From contig CAMOLA010000016.1 of assembly GCA_946618265.1 (NCBI GenBank), positions 1-36,660 on the forward strand: DNA of 36,660 nucleotides. Direction: 5' to 3'. Position 1 is the first letter of the stretch. Every line of letters begins with the position of its first letter. The notes under the pieces were generated by a model. It did no database searches, had not been told where the DNA came from, and worked only from the letters and a program-made list of their open reading frames with translations. This stretch comes from an uncultured Eggerthellaceae bacterium (lineage in GTDB: Bacteria > Actinomycetota > Coriobacteriia > Coriobacteriales > Eggerthellaceae). The translations under genes were made by a program, and so were the position numbers. Shown one piece after another: positions 1 through 7,855 of this stretch.

Positions 1-68
1 ACAAGTCGCACGTCATACACATCGAGGGCGAGGAGTCGATGAGGAAGAGAATGGGCGGAATCAGCTAA
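1..68 (+). CDS. C-terminal end of an unidentified protein (partial)
   Basis: The frame beginning at base 3 stays open from the window edge to a TAA at 66-68, giving about 21 residues ending in RKRMGGIS. A strong hairpin terminator follows 15 bases later, which supports a real gene ending here. The tail is charged and carries no recognisable motif, so no function is proposed. It points towards the minus-strand T7SS cluster, so the two transcription units converge here. Confidence 0.4.
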   Translation, partial: KSHVIHIEGEESMRKRMGGIS

Positions 69-83
69 CGTCGGCAAAAGACG

Positions 84-111
84 GAGAGGAGGCCGCACGC
101 CTCCTCTCTTT
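84..111. terminator. Bidirectional intrinsic terminator hairpin
   Basis: A perfect 10-bp stem (GAGAGGAGGC at 84-93 pairing with GCCTCCTCTC at 99-108) encloses a 5-nt loop. On the plus strand it is followed by TTTAT. On the minus strand it is followed by CGTCTTTTG, so it can serve both the plus-strand gene ending at 68 and the long minus-strand cluster ending at 362. Confidence 0.7.
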
Positions 112-361
112 ATCGCCTGCTAATGGAATGCCTATCGGCATATCGCGCACGCCTAATCGGCGAACCGTGGAATTCCTACCGCTAAAACGTGTCGTAAGCA
201 CAGTGTTCTCGCCATCCTTCTTCACGTTTCGATTCTTTGCACATCGTTATCACCCACTCCCGCTTCGTTCGTTCGTCATCGAACCAGCAACTTGTAATGC
301 AAGTGGGGTTGTGTTCCAACCGAATACCAGGCCATTCCATTGGTATTACGAATCGCCAATA
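112..361. other. Gap between convergent genes, no gene seen
   Basis: No supported coding frame lies here. A plus-strand frame starting at 128 runs far into the opposite strand of the lipoprotein gene and has no ribosome binding site, so it was not called. Two small stem-loops are visible (ACTTG/CAAGT near 290-304 and GGTTG/CAACC near 307-321), but neither has a T-tract. Confidence 0.5.
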
Positions 362-2719
362 CTAGCCGAGGATTCCCTCAAAAGTAGTGATAGCAGCGCT
401 TACGTCTTCGAAGGCTGTAAGGTCGTTAACGCCTTTCCATGGGTCTTTCAGACTCACCATGTCATCATGCCCCCATGCGTTAAAGATGACGTCCAACTTG
501 TCATTGTCGCTACCATGGTGGACCGTTATCGCCTCAGTGTTCGCGGCAGTCTCCTCGACGCTCGCCTCGCCAAAGGTGTAGTACCCACTCGGGTTCGACG
601 ATGCATCCAGCTTTAAGTCGAAGTATCCACAGTAACCGTGATCTTTACTCAGCAATAAAACGACGATATGCTGGCTACCGTCGCTTTCTGATTCATCGTG
701 CAGCGTCCACGCTTGATCGAACTTGCTTGAAATGCTGCGGAATTCCTTCAGTTCGTCTGATTCGCTTTGCGTAGCACTTGAGCTAGAAGCGCTATCCGAT
801 GCTGCAGAGCTCGATGAGGACGCTGAAGCAGAAGCGCTGCTCGAGCTTCCGCTATCCTTCTGCGACCCGGGCTCCGCTTTGAGGTCTTCCACGTTCAGCA
901 TGAACTTGATTGCGACGCGCCTCGAAGCATCTTTGTTTTCGTTGCCGTTCTCATCGTAAACAAGGTCGGATTCGCCATATCCTCTGCAGACGGCGAGCGC
1001 GTCGAACCTTGCCTTTTGCTTATCGTCCAACAAGCTCGAGCAATACCCCATCACCGCATTGGCACGATTCTCAGAAAGCCTCGTGTTGTATTCGGAACCA
1101 CCATCGGAATCGGTGTTGCCCTCGAAGGAGATCCCCTTCAACACAGCTGAATATTTGTCATTGAGGACAATCGAGGTGTATGCTTTGAACACCTTGTTTA
1201 GATACTCTTGTCCTTCAGCTTCCAGCTCGTAAGAGCCCGTAGCAAATAGGACGCTGTTATCCATGGCGACTTCTCCGGTTTTTTCGTTGATTACGACATC
1301 GAGTCCAGCCGCCTTGAATGATTTTTTGAGCTCATCGAGGATTTCATCTCGTTGCTCTGTGACTTCTCTATAGACAGAGGGCTTAAGCTCGTCGAGGTCA
1401 TCATGCGCAATATTGTCTTGCAACCCTGCGTTCAGATAGACGGCATCGCCAATAGAAACCGACGACAACACGTTGTCTTCAAATTCCAATCGGATATCGC
1501 AAGAGCGCTCGGACTCGAGTACGGTTGCGCCAGTGTCGTACCCTTCGCCCCATTTGGTTATCCCAGTTATGATGGAGCTATACCCAGCCTTGTAGCACAA
1601 AGAATCTTTTGACGCTTCGTAGGGCAGCACGTAATTGTTGTATACGTCAGAATACGGTGTAACGCCGAACTCTTGAGATGTATGACTCCATTCGTACTTC
1701 GATGGCATTCCAACAGTTAGGCTGCCACCTTTCTTTCCATCATATTCATACCAACAGATCTTTGAATATCCTGCGGGTACCGATTTCTCGTAAGGGTTGA
1801 CGAGCTTTGCTGACAAAGTGGAGCCACCGGGGGTTTTAACAGAAAACTCCTCGGAGATAGCACGCGATGACAAAAGCCCATCTAAATCGCAATCGAACGC
1901 GTAGCCCTTACCCAACAGGTCTTTGGGGCTTCCTCCCAATAAGCTGATAATACTGTTGCCTTCATACAGCGGTTGTCCGAACCAGAAGGACTTGTGCATT
2001 TGGTGCAGGGCATTCTGCTGTTGAACATATGTGGCGCTAACGCCATCATAGCTAAGCGTTAATCGGTCGCCGTCAAGACTGACTTCGTAATCAAGCTCGG
2101 TTAGCGTGCACTCGTTAAGCGCTTTATCGTCTTTGTCTATCACTGCCCCATATTCGTCAAGCTCAGAGTCGGGCCCGAGAAAACCGAGCGCCAAGGTGCT
2201 GCCGTTAGTTGCACAGATGAAGCCGTTGCCCGCATAGGGCAATGACGGACTCATTTGAATCCCGACAATTCCGAGGTCGTTTGAATCGTCGGCAACCTCT
2301 TGGAAGATGGCAGCGCCATAACCAAACCCTTGCGAGATAAGTGCTTTCATAGGCGAATACGGCCTGATATCAATGCTTTTTGGCAGGCATTCAATCTTTC
2401 CTTCGTTAAGGTTTATCGTCTTATCTGTAACAACGGAAGAGTCTTTGTTGCCCGATGTTCCAGAATTGTTTTCATCTGCGATGCCCTCGTAGAGCCAGAA
2501 ACCTTCGAGTTTCTCCAATGACAGCTCATTGCTTTCATGAGGCGTAAGCGCTGAAGAATCGAACTCGCCGCCTTTTTCGATATTCGTTATATTGCTTGGT
2601 ATATATCCACCTGAAATGATCTTTTCAGGTGCACCACCTCCGCCCGCGCATCCAGCAACACCCAACGCTAGCACTGCCACAAGCGCGCATGTTACAACGC
2701 GCAATTTGTTGTTCATCAT
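362..2719 (-). CDS. OmpA-domain lipoprotein, last gene of the T7SS cluster
   Basis: Predicted surface lipoprotein of about 785 residues. The start is placed at the tandem ATG pair at 2719/2716, because AAGGAAGG lies just upstream and the next residues form a lipoprotein signal ending in the lipobox LGVAGC. A frame extending to 2803 would add an N-terminus that hides the signal. Residues ~30-480 are unassigned. Residues ~490-605 resemble an OmpA/MotB peptidoglycan-binding domain (an NTDSDGGSEYN segment, then LSENRANAVMGY, and a C-terminal ASRRVAIKF). A Ser/Ala-rich linker (~620-650) leads to a ~110-residue unassigned domain. By family precedent the OmpA domain would bind cell wall, giving a membrane-plus-wall tether. 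Codons are visibly richer in A/T than in genes at the right end of the window. A role in the secretion apparatus is inferred only from its position. Confidence 0.85.
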   Translation of the reverse strand: MMNNKLRVVTCALVAVLALGVAGCAGGGGAPEKIISGGYIPSNITNIEKGGEFDSSALTPHESNELSLEKLEGFWLYEGIADENNSGTSGNKDSSVVTDKTINLNEGKIECLPKSIDIRPYSPMKALISQGFGYGAAIFQEVADDSNDLGIVGIQMSPSLPYAGNGFICATNGSTLALGFLGPDSELDEYGAVIDKDDKALNECTLTELDYEVSLDGDRLTLSYDGVSATYVQQQNALHQMHKSFWFGQPLYEGNSIISLLGGSPKDLLGKGYAFDCDLDGLLSSRAISEEFSVKTPGGSTLSAKLVNPYEKSVPAGYSKICWYEYDGKKGGSLTVGMPSKYEWSHTSQEFGVTPYSDVYNNYVLPYEASKDSLCYKAGYSSIITGITKWGEGYDTGATVLESERSCDIRLEFEDNVLSSVSIGDAVYLNAGLQDNIAHDDLDELKPSVYREVTEQRDEILDELKKSFKAAGLDVVINEKTGEVAMDNSVLFATGSYELEAEGQEYLNKVFKAYTSIVLNDKYSAVLKGISFEGNTDSDGGSEYNTRLSENRANAVMGYCSSLLDDKQKARFDALAVCRGYGESDLVYDENGNENKDASRRVAIKFMLNVEDLKAEPGSQKDSGSSSSASASASSSSSAASDSASSSSATQSESDELKEFRSISSKFDQAWTLHDESESDGSQHIVVLLLSKDHGYCGYFDLKLDASSNPSGYYTFGEASVEETAANTEAITVHHGSDNDKLDVIFNAWGHDDMVSLKDPWKGVNDLTAFEDVSAAITTFEGILG

Positions 2720-2799
2720 CGGCCCCTTCCTTGTTGATTCTTCAAGTACCGCATCTGTTTGCCTGCAAAAGACCGGTGTTTTCAGCTTTGGGAGATCAA

Positions 2800-5700
2800 T
2801 CACTCACCATACACATCGATTGCCTTCTTTCCGTCCTTTGACTTCAACTGCCCGTTTTCGGCCGAATAATGCTGGTTTTCCGTACTGACAATGAATTTTC
2901 CTATCTTGAAGCTATTAAAGGCTGCTTGCCCAATCCACCGAACGTCTTTTCCGATTTCAACTTCATCGATGGTGTCTTTTTCAAACTTGACGGAGCCCAA
3001 ACCGATTGTTCCTGTGAGGTCGGTGCTACCGAAAGCCTCCATCCCGATGATCTCGAGGCCTTCTGGCAAATCAATACGCTCCAACCGGTTGCATTCAAAG
3101 AAAGCAGCGTCGCCGATCTCTTTAAGTGAGCTTGGGAATTCAATGCTTACAAGGCCGTATCCGACGACGTTGTGCCCATCGGAGCTATCGGTCTTACCGG
3201 AAAAGTTTTCTGTGTAGCACCCGTAAAATGCTCTGTCGCGAATACGCACGGTGCCTTCAGCAACACTGTATTCCGAGTGGAAAAGCCCGGGGCAAGAAAC
3301 CAGCTCGGTTCCGTCGGCTGTATAGATGACGTTCCCGTCCTCGTTCTTTTCGACTTTGAACGATGCGTTACCATCGGCAACTGTGAGCTGTCGCAACCTG
3401 CTGCAGCCCTGGAACGCACCGTCCCCGATATACGTAACATTAGCAGGTATTTCTAAGACTGATAGCTGTTCGCATCTATCAAATGCCGCGTCACCAATTT
3501 TTTCCAGCGATTGAGGGAGTTTAACTTCTGTCAGGCTTTTGCAGCTCGCAAAAGCGCTCGGTGCGATTGACAGAAGACCTTCGGGCAGCGAGATTCTCTC
3601 AAGGGACTGGGTCGCGAACGCGCCGTTTCCTATCTTGGTTATGCCAGTTGGTACCACTACGCTCTTTACAGACGATTTTGAGAAAGCGCCCCTTCCGATT
3701 TCGGTAACGGGTTTACCCTGATACTCGCTTGGAACAGAAAACTCTTTCGAGGCTCCTTCCGCTTTTGACAATACTGCATAGTCGCCGTAAATGGTGAAGG
3801 TGCAATTGACCCCATCGACCTCAGCGTTCTCCTCACCAGGCGTTCCCAAGCTGTCCAATTCATAAAGATCAGACGCGTACTCTTTGCCGTGAACATCGGT
3901 GATAACAATCTGGAGAACGTAATCGCCTTCGAGCTCCGCTGTCGTAGTTGTGCCAATTGCCAATTGCGAGTCAATGGGCATTGGCTGCGCTACAACTCCG
4001 TCCCACTTCTTCCAGTTCCACGCAGGCTCAGAACTGTTTCCATCCGGACCACACGGTTGTACCCAGTTCGATAAGTAATCGTACCTGGCGATATCGACAT
4101 CGCTTTTTCCTTCGACAGCATCGCCTCCATCACGGTAGTTTATCGACGAAATAATCGGTTTTCCGCCATCGAGAGTCTCTGTTGCTACTATCGTAACAGG
4201 GGTAGAATCGGTCCAGGCCATTGGGCCAAATGGCCCATCTACGGTTGTTGCCAGTGACTGATACTTGGCGGTCTGCGCACCGCTGGCTACCTGCTTGAAC
4301 GGCCAAACGGTCTGTTCTCCGCTCTCGCCACATAACGTCAACAGCCTTTGGTTCTTTGGGATGCGAACATTGCCATCGGAGTCCATCGCCACCTGACAGT
4401 CTTGAAGTAGCATTCTATATCGTTCACCTCCCCCGCTCCATGAATCATCATCGCTTCCTTGCCTCAAAACGTTGTAGCTGATGCGGGCGATTCCTTTCTG
4501 CTGTTCCTCTGGTATACGAATCGTATATTCCCCGGAGGATTCGGGCTGCGTTTCCCCTGTTCCGCTCTCAGGTTTGGGCGTGCCGATTTCCAGGTCGGCA
4601 TCCTTCTCGCCGTTGATCAATATGTCTGTGAACTTATCGAGATAAGCAAGGTAGCCTTTCGAAACAGCAAGCTGCTTGTAGAGGTCGCAACCGCCTTGCT
4701 TGTCGTAGAGCTCCTCATTGCGGTAGGGGTAGTACAATGAGACGCCCGATGCCTCGGGCACGTTGGTGCGCTGATAAAGTACCAGTTCGTTGATGGCGTC
4801 TTTGACGCCCTTCGCCTCTTCGGGATACATCTCCTCAAGCGTCCAAGCCATGTATCCCAAGTCGACGATGTCGAGGCCCCCGCCCTCGTTGAACTCCTTG
4901 GTGTATTCGCGAAGCTTTGCGAGGTCTGTGTATTTGCCGGATTCAAGCCCATCGGCCATTTTGTAGAAAAGGGTGTCAAGTGCGGTTTCAGCATCCTTGA
5001 TTTTTGTCAGGTCCATAAGGGACATCGTGTAGATAGTGCGGGTGTTATGGTCGCTGGATGCTAGCTCTTTGCCGTCCGCGTACTGGTTAATCGCTTCGGT
5101 CGCTATGCCTATCGGGGAGGCGGTCGAATTCAGCTTGTCTAAAAAGCTGTACACCCATGCCGTGCCGTAGCTGAACCCGCCGGCAAAGCCAGTCTCGAGC
5201 TCCTGAGACGCAATCATATAGTAGGAATACTTCGAGAGCGTGTCCGCGACTTCGAGGTCGCCCATTAGGCAGCAGTCGAAGCCAATCCAGTCAAACATCT
5301 TTCCCTTGCCGAAATCCGTTGCGTCTAATGCATCAGCAATCTCTGGTAGCAGGAGCGCATCCTTGTTGTGGTTCTCGTCGACGGCACAGCCGTATAGGGG
5401 GCCGTTTCCGTGATCCCAGATCATCAGCGCATAATGGTCCGCAGGGTATTCTTTCGCGGCGAAGTCCACGAAAGAATATAGGGTATTGGGATCGCCCATG
5501 TTCATAGGCTTTTCGGAGTGATAGTCGACCTTCGCGGATAAGCCTCCTCCACTGCCATCTTTGACTATGTGAAGGATGTAGTTCCCGTTTCCCTCGAGTC
5601 CTGCATGGCCCCATGAATCGCTTCCGCCCGTCATAATCACGACGTTTGCCTTGTCTGGGTCGACGCCGCTCGATAGTATTGCGTCTATCGTTATACTGCC

Positions 5701-6048
5701 GAAGGTCTGACCGTTGTAGTCGAAGTTCGGGTCTTCGAGATTCGTCGACCCGTCGAGGTAAATCATAACCGTGTACGACCCCGCGCTTGTGTTAGTGACG
5801 TATTCGTCCCGGAGCGTCGTCGCGTCGTATTGCCGCTGTTCGTAGGTCCTATCACCGAAGAATGCGGCTGCGGGGGTCTTGTTACCGTTGAAGTCCGTTC
5901 CCATGGTGGCCGCGTTCGGAACCGTGCTTGCACCCGAGCCTTCCACTCCGCCCTGGGATGATTGCGTCGATCCGCCGCAGCCGCCCAGAACTGCAACCAT
6001 AATCATTGCAGCTATCAACGCCCCAACTTTCGTTATCCGCTTGCGCAT
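2800..6048 (-). CDS. Clostripain-like (peptidase C11) lipoprotein with BspA-type leucine-rich repeats
   Basis: Predicted lipid-anchored cysteine peptidase of 1082 residues. GGGAAGGA sits 5 nt before the ATG, and the signal peptide ends in lipobox VLGGC. Residues ~90-480 match the C11 clostripain family: a YTVMIYLDGSTNLE opening strand, then WDHGNGP around residue 212 (catalytic His) and FDCCLMGDLEVA around 257 (catalytic Cys). Family members cleave after basic residues. Residues ~500-770 are unassigned, beta-rich by appearance. From ~775 to ~1050 lie repeats of the LRR_5/BspA type (VTEIGRGAFSKSS, YIGDGAFQGCSRL, EIGDAAFFECNRL), which normally mediate surface binding. It lies 37 bp downstream of a receptor kinase and 80 bp before the OmpA lipoprotein. 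A processing role for T7 substrates, like mycosin in T7SSa, is speculation. Confidence 0.88.
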   Translation of the reverse strand: MRKRITKVGALIAAMIMVAVLGGCGGSTQSSQGGVEGSGASTVPNAATMGTDFNGNKTPAAAFFGDRTYEQRQYDATTLRDEYVTNTSAGSYTVMIYLDGSTNLEDPNFDYNGQTFGSITIDAILSSGVDPDKANVVIMTGGSDSWGHAGLEGNGNYILHIVKDGSGGGLSAKVDYHSEKPMNMGDPNTLYSFVDFAAKEYPADHYALMIWDHGNGPLYGCAVDENHNKDALLLPEIADALDATDFGKGKMFDWIGFDCCLMGDLEVADTLSKYSYYMIASQELETGFAGGFSYGTAWVYSFLDKLNSTASPIGIATEAINQYADGKELASSDHNTRTIYTMSLMDLTKIKDAETALDTLFYKMADGLESGKYTDLAKLREYTKEFNEGGGLDIVDLGYMAWTLEEMYPEEAKGVKDAINELVLYQRTNVPEASGVSLYYPYRNEELYDKQGGCDLYKQLAVSKGYLAYLDKFTDILINGEKDADLEIGTPKPESGTGETQPESSGEYTIRIPEEQQKGIARISYNVLRQGSDDDSWSGGGERYRMLLQDCQVAMDSDGNVRIPKNQRLLTLCGESGEQTVWPFKQVASGAQTAKYQSLATTVDGPFGPMAWTDSTPVTIVATETLDGGKPIISSINYRDGGDAVEGKSDVDIARYDYLSNWVQPCGPDGNSSEPAWNWKKWDGVVAQPMPIDSQLAIGTTTTAELEGDYVLQIVITDVHGKEYASDLYELDSLGTPGEENAEVDGVNCTFTIYGDYAVLSKAEGASKEFSVPSEYQGKPVTEIGRGAFSKSSVKSVVVPTGITKIGNGAFATQSLERISLPEGLLSIAPSAFASCKSLTEVKLPQSLEKIGDAAFDRCEQLSVLEIPANVTYIGDGAFQGCSRLRQLTVADGNASFKVEKNEDGNVIYTADGTELVSCPGLFHSEYSVAEGTVRIRDRAFYGCYTENFSGKTDSSDGHNVVGYGLVSIEFPSSLKEIGDAAFFECNRLERIDLPEGLEIIGMEAFGSTDLTGTIGLGSVKFEKDTIDEVEIGKDVRWIGQAAFNSFKIGKFIVSTENQHYSAENGQLKSKDGKKAIDVYGE

Positions 6049-6085
6049 CCTATTCCTTCCCGCAATGCCACAACTGGCAACTTTG

Positions 6086-7639
6086 CTATTTCTTGATATA
6101 CGTCTCCCATTCGCTAGGGCTGTAATACATCTGCGCGGTTAGTTTCTCGGTAGTCTCCGCATACGCCATGCGCGTAAACTCTGCTGGGCCTTCTTCGAAC
6201 ATCCGCTCGTTGCCATCTTGGGCTTTGAGGGTGAACTTTATGGCTCCTGCGTCTTCGTCGATGACGGTCCAATTGCCTTTTGCGATCGTCCCATGGTTGT
6301 CGTCCCCGTAGGACACCTCACCGTTCGCGCTAATGGTGATTCGCCTATCGGTGTCGGTCGGCACATACCATTCGCCAACATACTCGCTGCCGCTGTTGTT
6401 ACCATTGCCACCAGACGTAAAGATTGGATACAGGAGCGCGATGGCGACGACGATCGCCACTAAGACAATGGGGTATACGAATACGGGAATCTTTCGCCGC
6501 TTTTTCTCTGTGCCGGGTATGACATCAGATCCAGCCTCGCCGTCGTCAGAATTCTCGTTCGTTTCTTCGATAGCCTCGTCGACCCTATCCCGCGCCTGGC
6601 TTTCGGGGTCCAGCTCCTCTATATCGGTGATGCGTATCGCCTCTAGCCGATCGTGCTCCTGCCGTTCTTGATTCTCCGGCTCTCTTTGACTTTCGATTTC
6701 TTGTTTGCGCCTTTCGGTTATATAGCGTCCTTCGCTCCATGCGACTAAATCAGCATGAAGCTCCCGTGCTGACTGGTACCTCTTGCGCGGGTCGGCATTG
6801 CAGGCTTTGAGCACGATTTCTGCCAGCGCGTCATCAGCTTCGCCTGGGGCGGGCAAATCGTCGCCCTTCAGCCTGCGGAACAGCGCCTGCTCCATATCGA
6901 CAGCGGTGAACGGCTGGGGCGCTGGCGGCAGGAAGGGAAAGCGCATGTTGTTCAGGTACCGGTAGAGCATGATTCCGAGGGAATAGACGTCGACGTTGCC
7001 CCCGTACTTTTCCCCCCGAACCACTTCTGGGGCCATGTACGGACCGGTGCCCTTTTGCGAGTAGACGGATCTCGTGCAGTTCTCTATCTGGCGGGAAACC
7101 CCGAAGTCCCCGAGCTTGTATTCGTCGAACGCGCTGCGAAAAACGTTCTCTGGCTTCACGTCTCGGTGGATTACTCCCAGACCTTCGCAGCACATCAGCG
7201 CGTTGCAGATATCGATGCCGATACGAACGGTTTCCTCGACGCTCGGGGGGCCGACTTCTTTCTGATAGTCGGTAAGGCTTTGCAGGAGCTCCATCCTGAT
7301 GCAGATGGTCCAGCCGATGCTGTCCTCGTGCTCGACAAGCTTGTAGTCCTCGATGGCGACGACGTTGCGAGCACCTTTGAGCGATTCCATAACGGCAATC
7401 TCGTTGATGATGTTTCGCGCCGTGCTCTCGAAGTAGCTCCTGATGGATAGGTTGTCCATGCCCATGTCCATCAGGCTGTTTATCTCGCACGCATCCTGGG
7501 GAATCTCTATGAGCTTGGCAGCGGCGTAAGAGGTGTGGCCGAGCTCGCTTCTCGATATGCGGTACACCTTGCCGTATGCCCCCTGCCCAAGGAGCTCCTC
7601 GGCGTGCCAGCCCTCCCATATGGTGTTGATATCAGCCAT
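6086..7639 (-). CDS. Transmembrane Ser/Thr protein kinase (paralogue 1)
   Basis: Predicted receptor-type eukaryotic-like Ser/Thr kinase of 517 residues. The start at 7639 (MADINTIWEGW) is chosen over an upstream ATG at 7684 because the paralogue at 10252 starts with the same residues. Kinase motifs are intact: glycine loop GQGAYGKVY, lysine in AAKLIEI, catalytic loop HRDVKPENV, DFGVS and an APE segment. A charged juxtamembrane stretch precedes one membrane helix at ~383-407. An extracellular domain of about 100 residues starts at YVGEWYVP and resembles small beta-barrel sensor domains, but I cannot name it. Downstream the C11 lipoprotein gene follows after 37 bp. Given the PP2C phosphatase and the FHA region of EssC in the same cluster, it likely phosphorylates T7SS components (inference). 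Topology parallels EssB/YukC, whose cytosolic domain is a pseudokinase. Confidence 0.9.
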   Translation of the reverse strand: MADINTIWEGWHAEELLGQGAYGKVYRISRSELGHTSYAAAKLIEIPQDACEINSLMDMGMDNLSIRSYFESTARNIINEIAVMESLKGARNVVAIEDYKLVEHEDSIGWTICIRMELLQSLTDYQKEVGPPSVEETVRIGIDICNALMCCEGLGVIHRDVKPENVFRSAFDEYKLGDFGVSRQIENCTRSVYSQKGTGPYMAPEVVRGEKYGGNVDVYSLGIMLYRYLNNMRFPFLPPAPQPFTAVDMEQALFRRLKGDDLPAPGEADDALAEIVLKACNADPRKRYQSARELHADLVAWSEGRYITERRKQEIESQREPENQERQEHDRLEAIRITDIEELDPESQARDRVDEAIEETNENSDDGEAGSDVIPGTEKKRRKIPVFVYPIVLVAIVVAIALLYPIFTSGGNGNNSGSEYVGEWYVPTDTDRRITISANGEVSYGDDNHGTIAKGNWTVIDEDAGAIKFTLKAQDGNERMFEEGPAEFTRMAYAETTEKLTAQMYYSPSEWETYIKK

Positions 7640-7640
7640 G
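7566..7640 (-). repeat. 75-bp segment identical to 10179-10253
   Basis: The first 25 codons of the two paralogous kinase genes are identical over 75 bases at the DNA level, while the rest of the kinase domains differ at many synonymous sites. Compare the copy at 10179-10253. Confidence 0.85.
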
Positions 7641-7838
7641 GCGCCTATTCCAATGAATAGGATGCCCGCTGGAATTCGCAGCACCTTCTAATGGCCGAAT
7701 GAACGCCAGAGCTTCTTCGTTTCTGGGGTCTTCGAAGAGCGTTTGTCCGACGCGATTTGCCGGCATCATCGCGACGCTGTTTTCATCGATAAAACCCAGT
7801 CCGCTCGCATAACACCGCAAGAAAAATGATGTGAACAC
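7641..7838 (-). pseudogene. Decayed DUF4176 gene fragment
   Basis: A minus-strand frame between the two kinases encodes a product whose middle lines up with the DUF4176 protein at 10535-10891. LGFIDENS matches LGYLDERS, and TLFEDPRNEEALAFI matches VLFEGYADDVTRAYL at the same spacing. The N-terminal half of the family, with the LLPIGSVV-type opening, is missing, and the frame runs out of homology before its end. A DUF4176 gene also sits directly upstream of the other kinase, so this looks like the remains of a DUF4176-kinase unit that was duplicated and then lost its 5' part. The alignment was done by eye. Confidence 0.5.
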
Positions 7839-7855
7839 GTGATATCGACCCTCCC

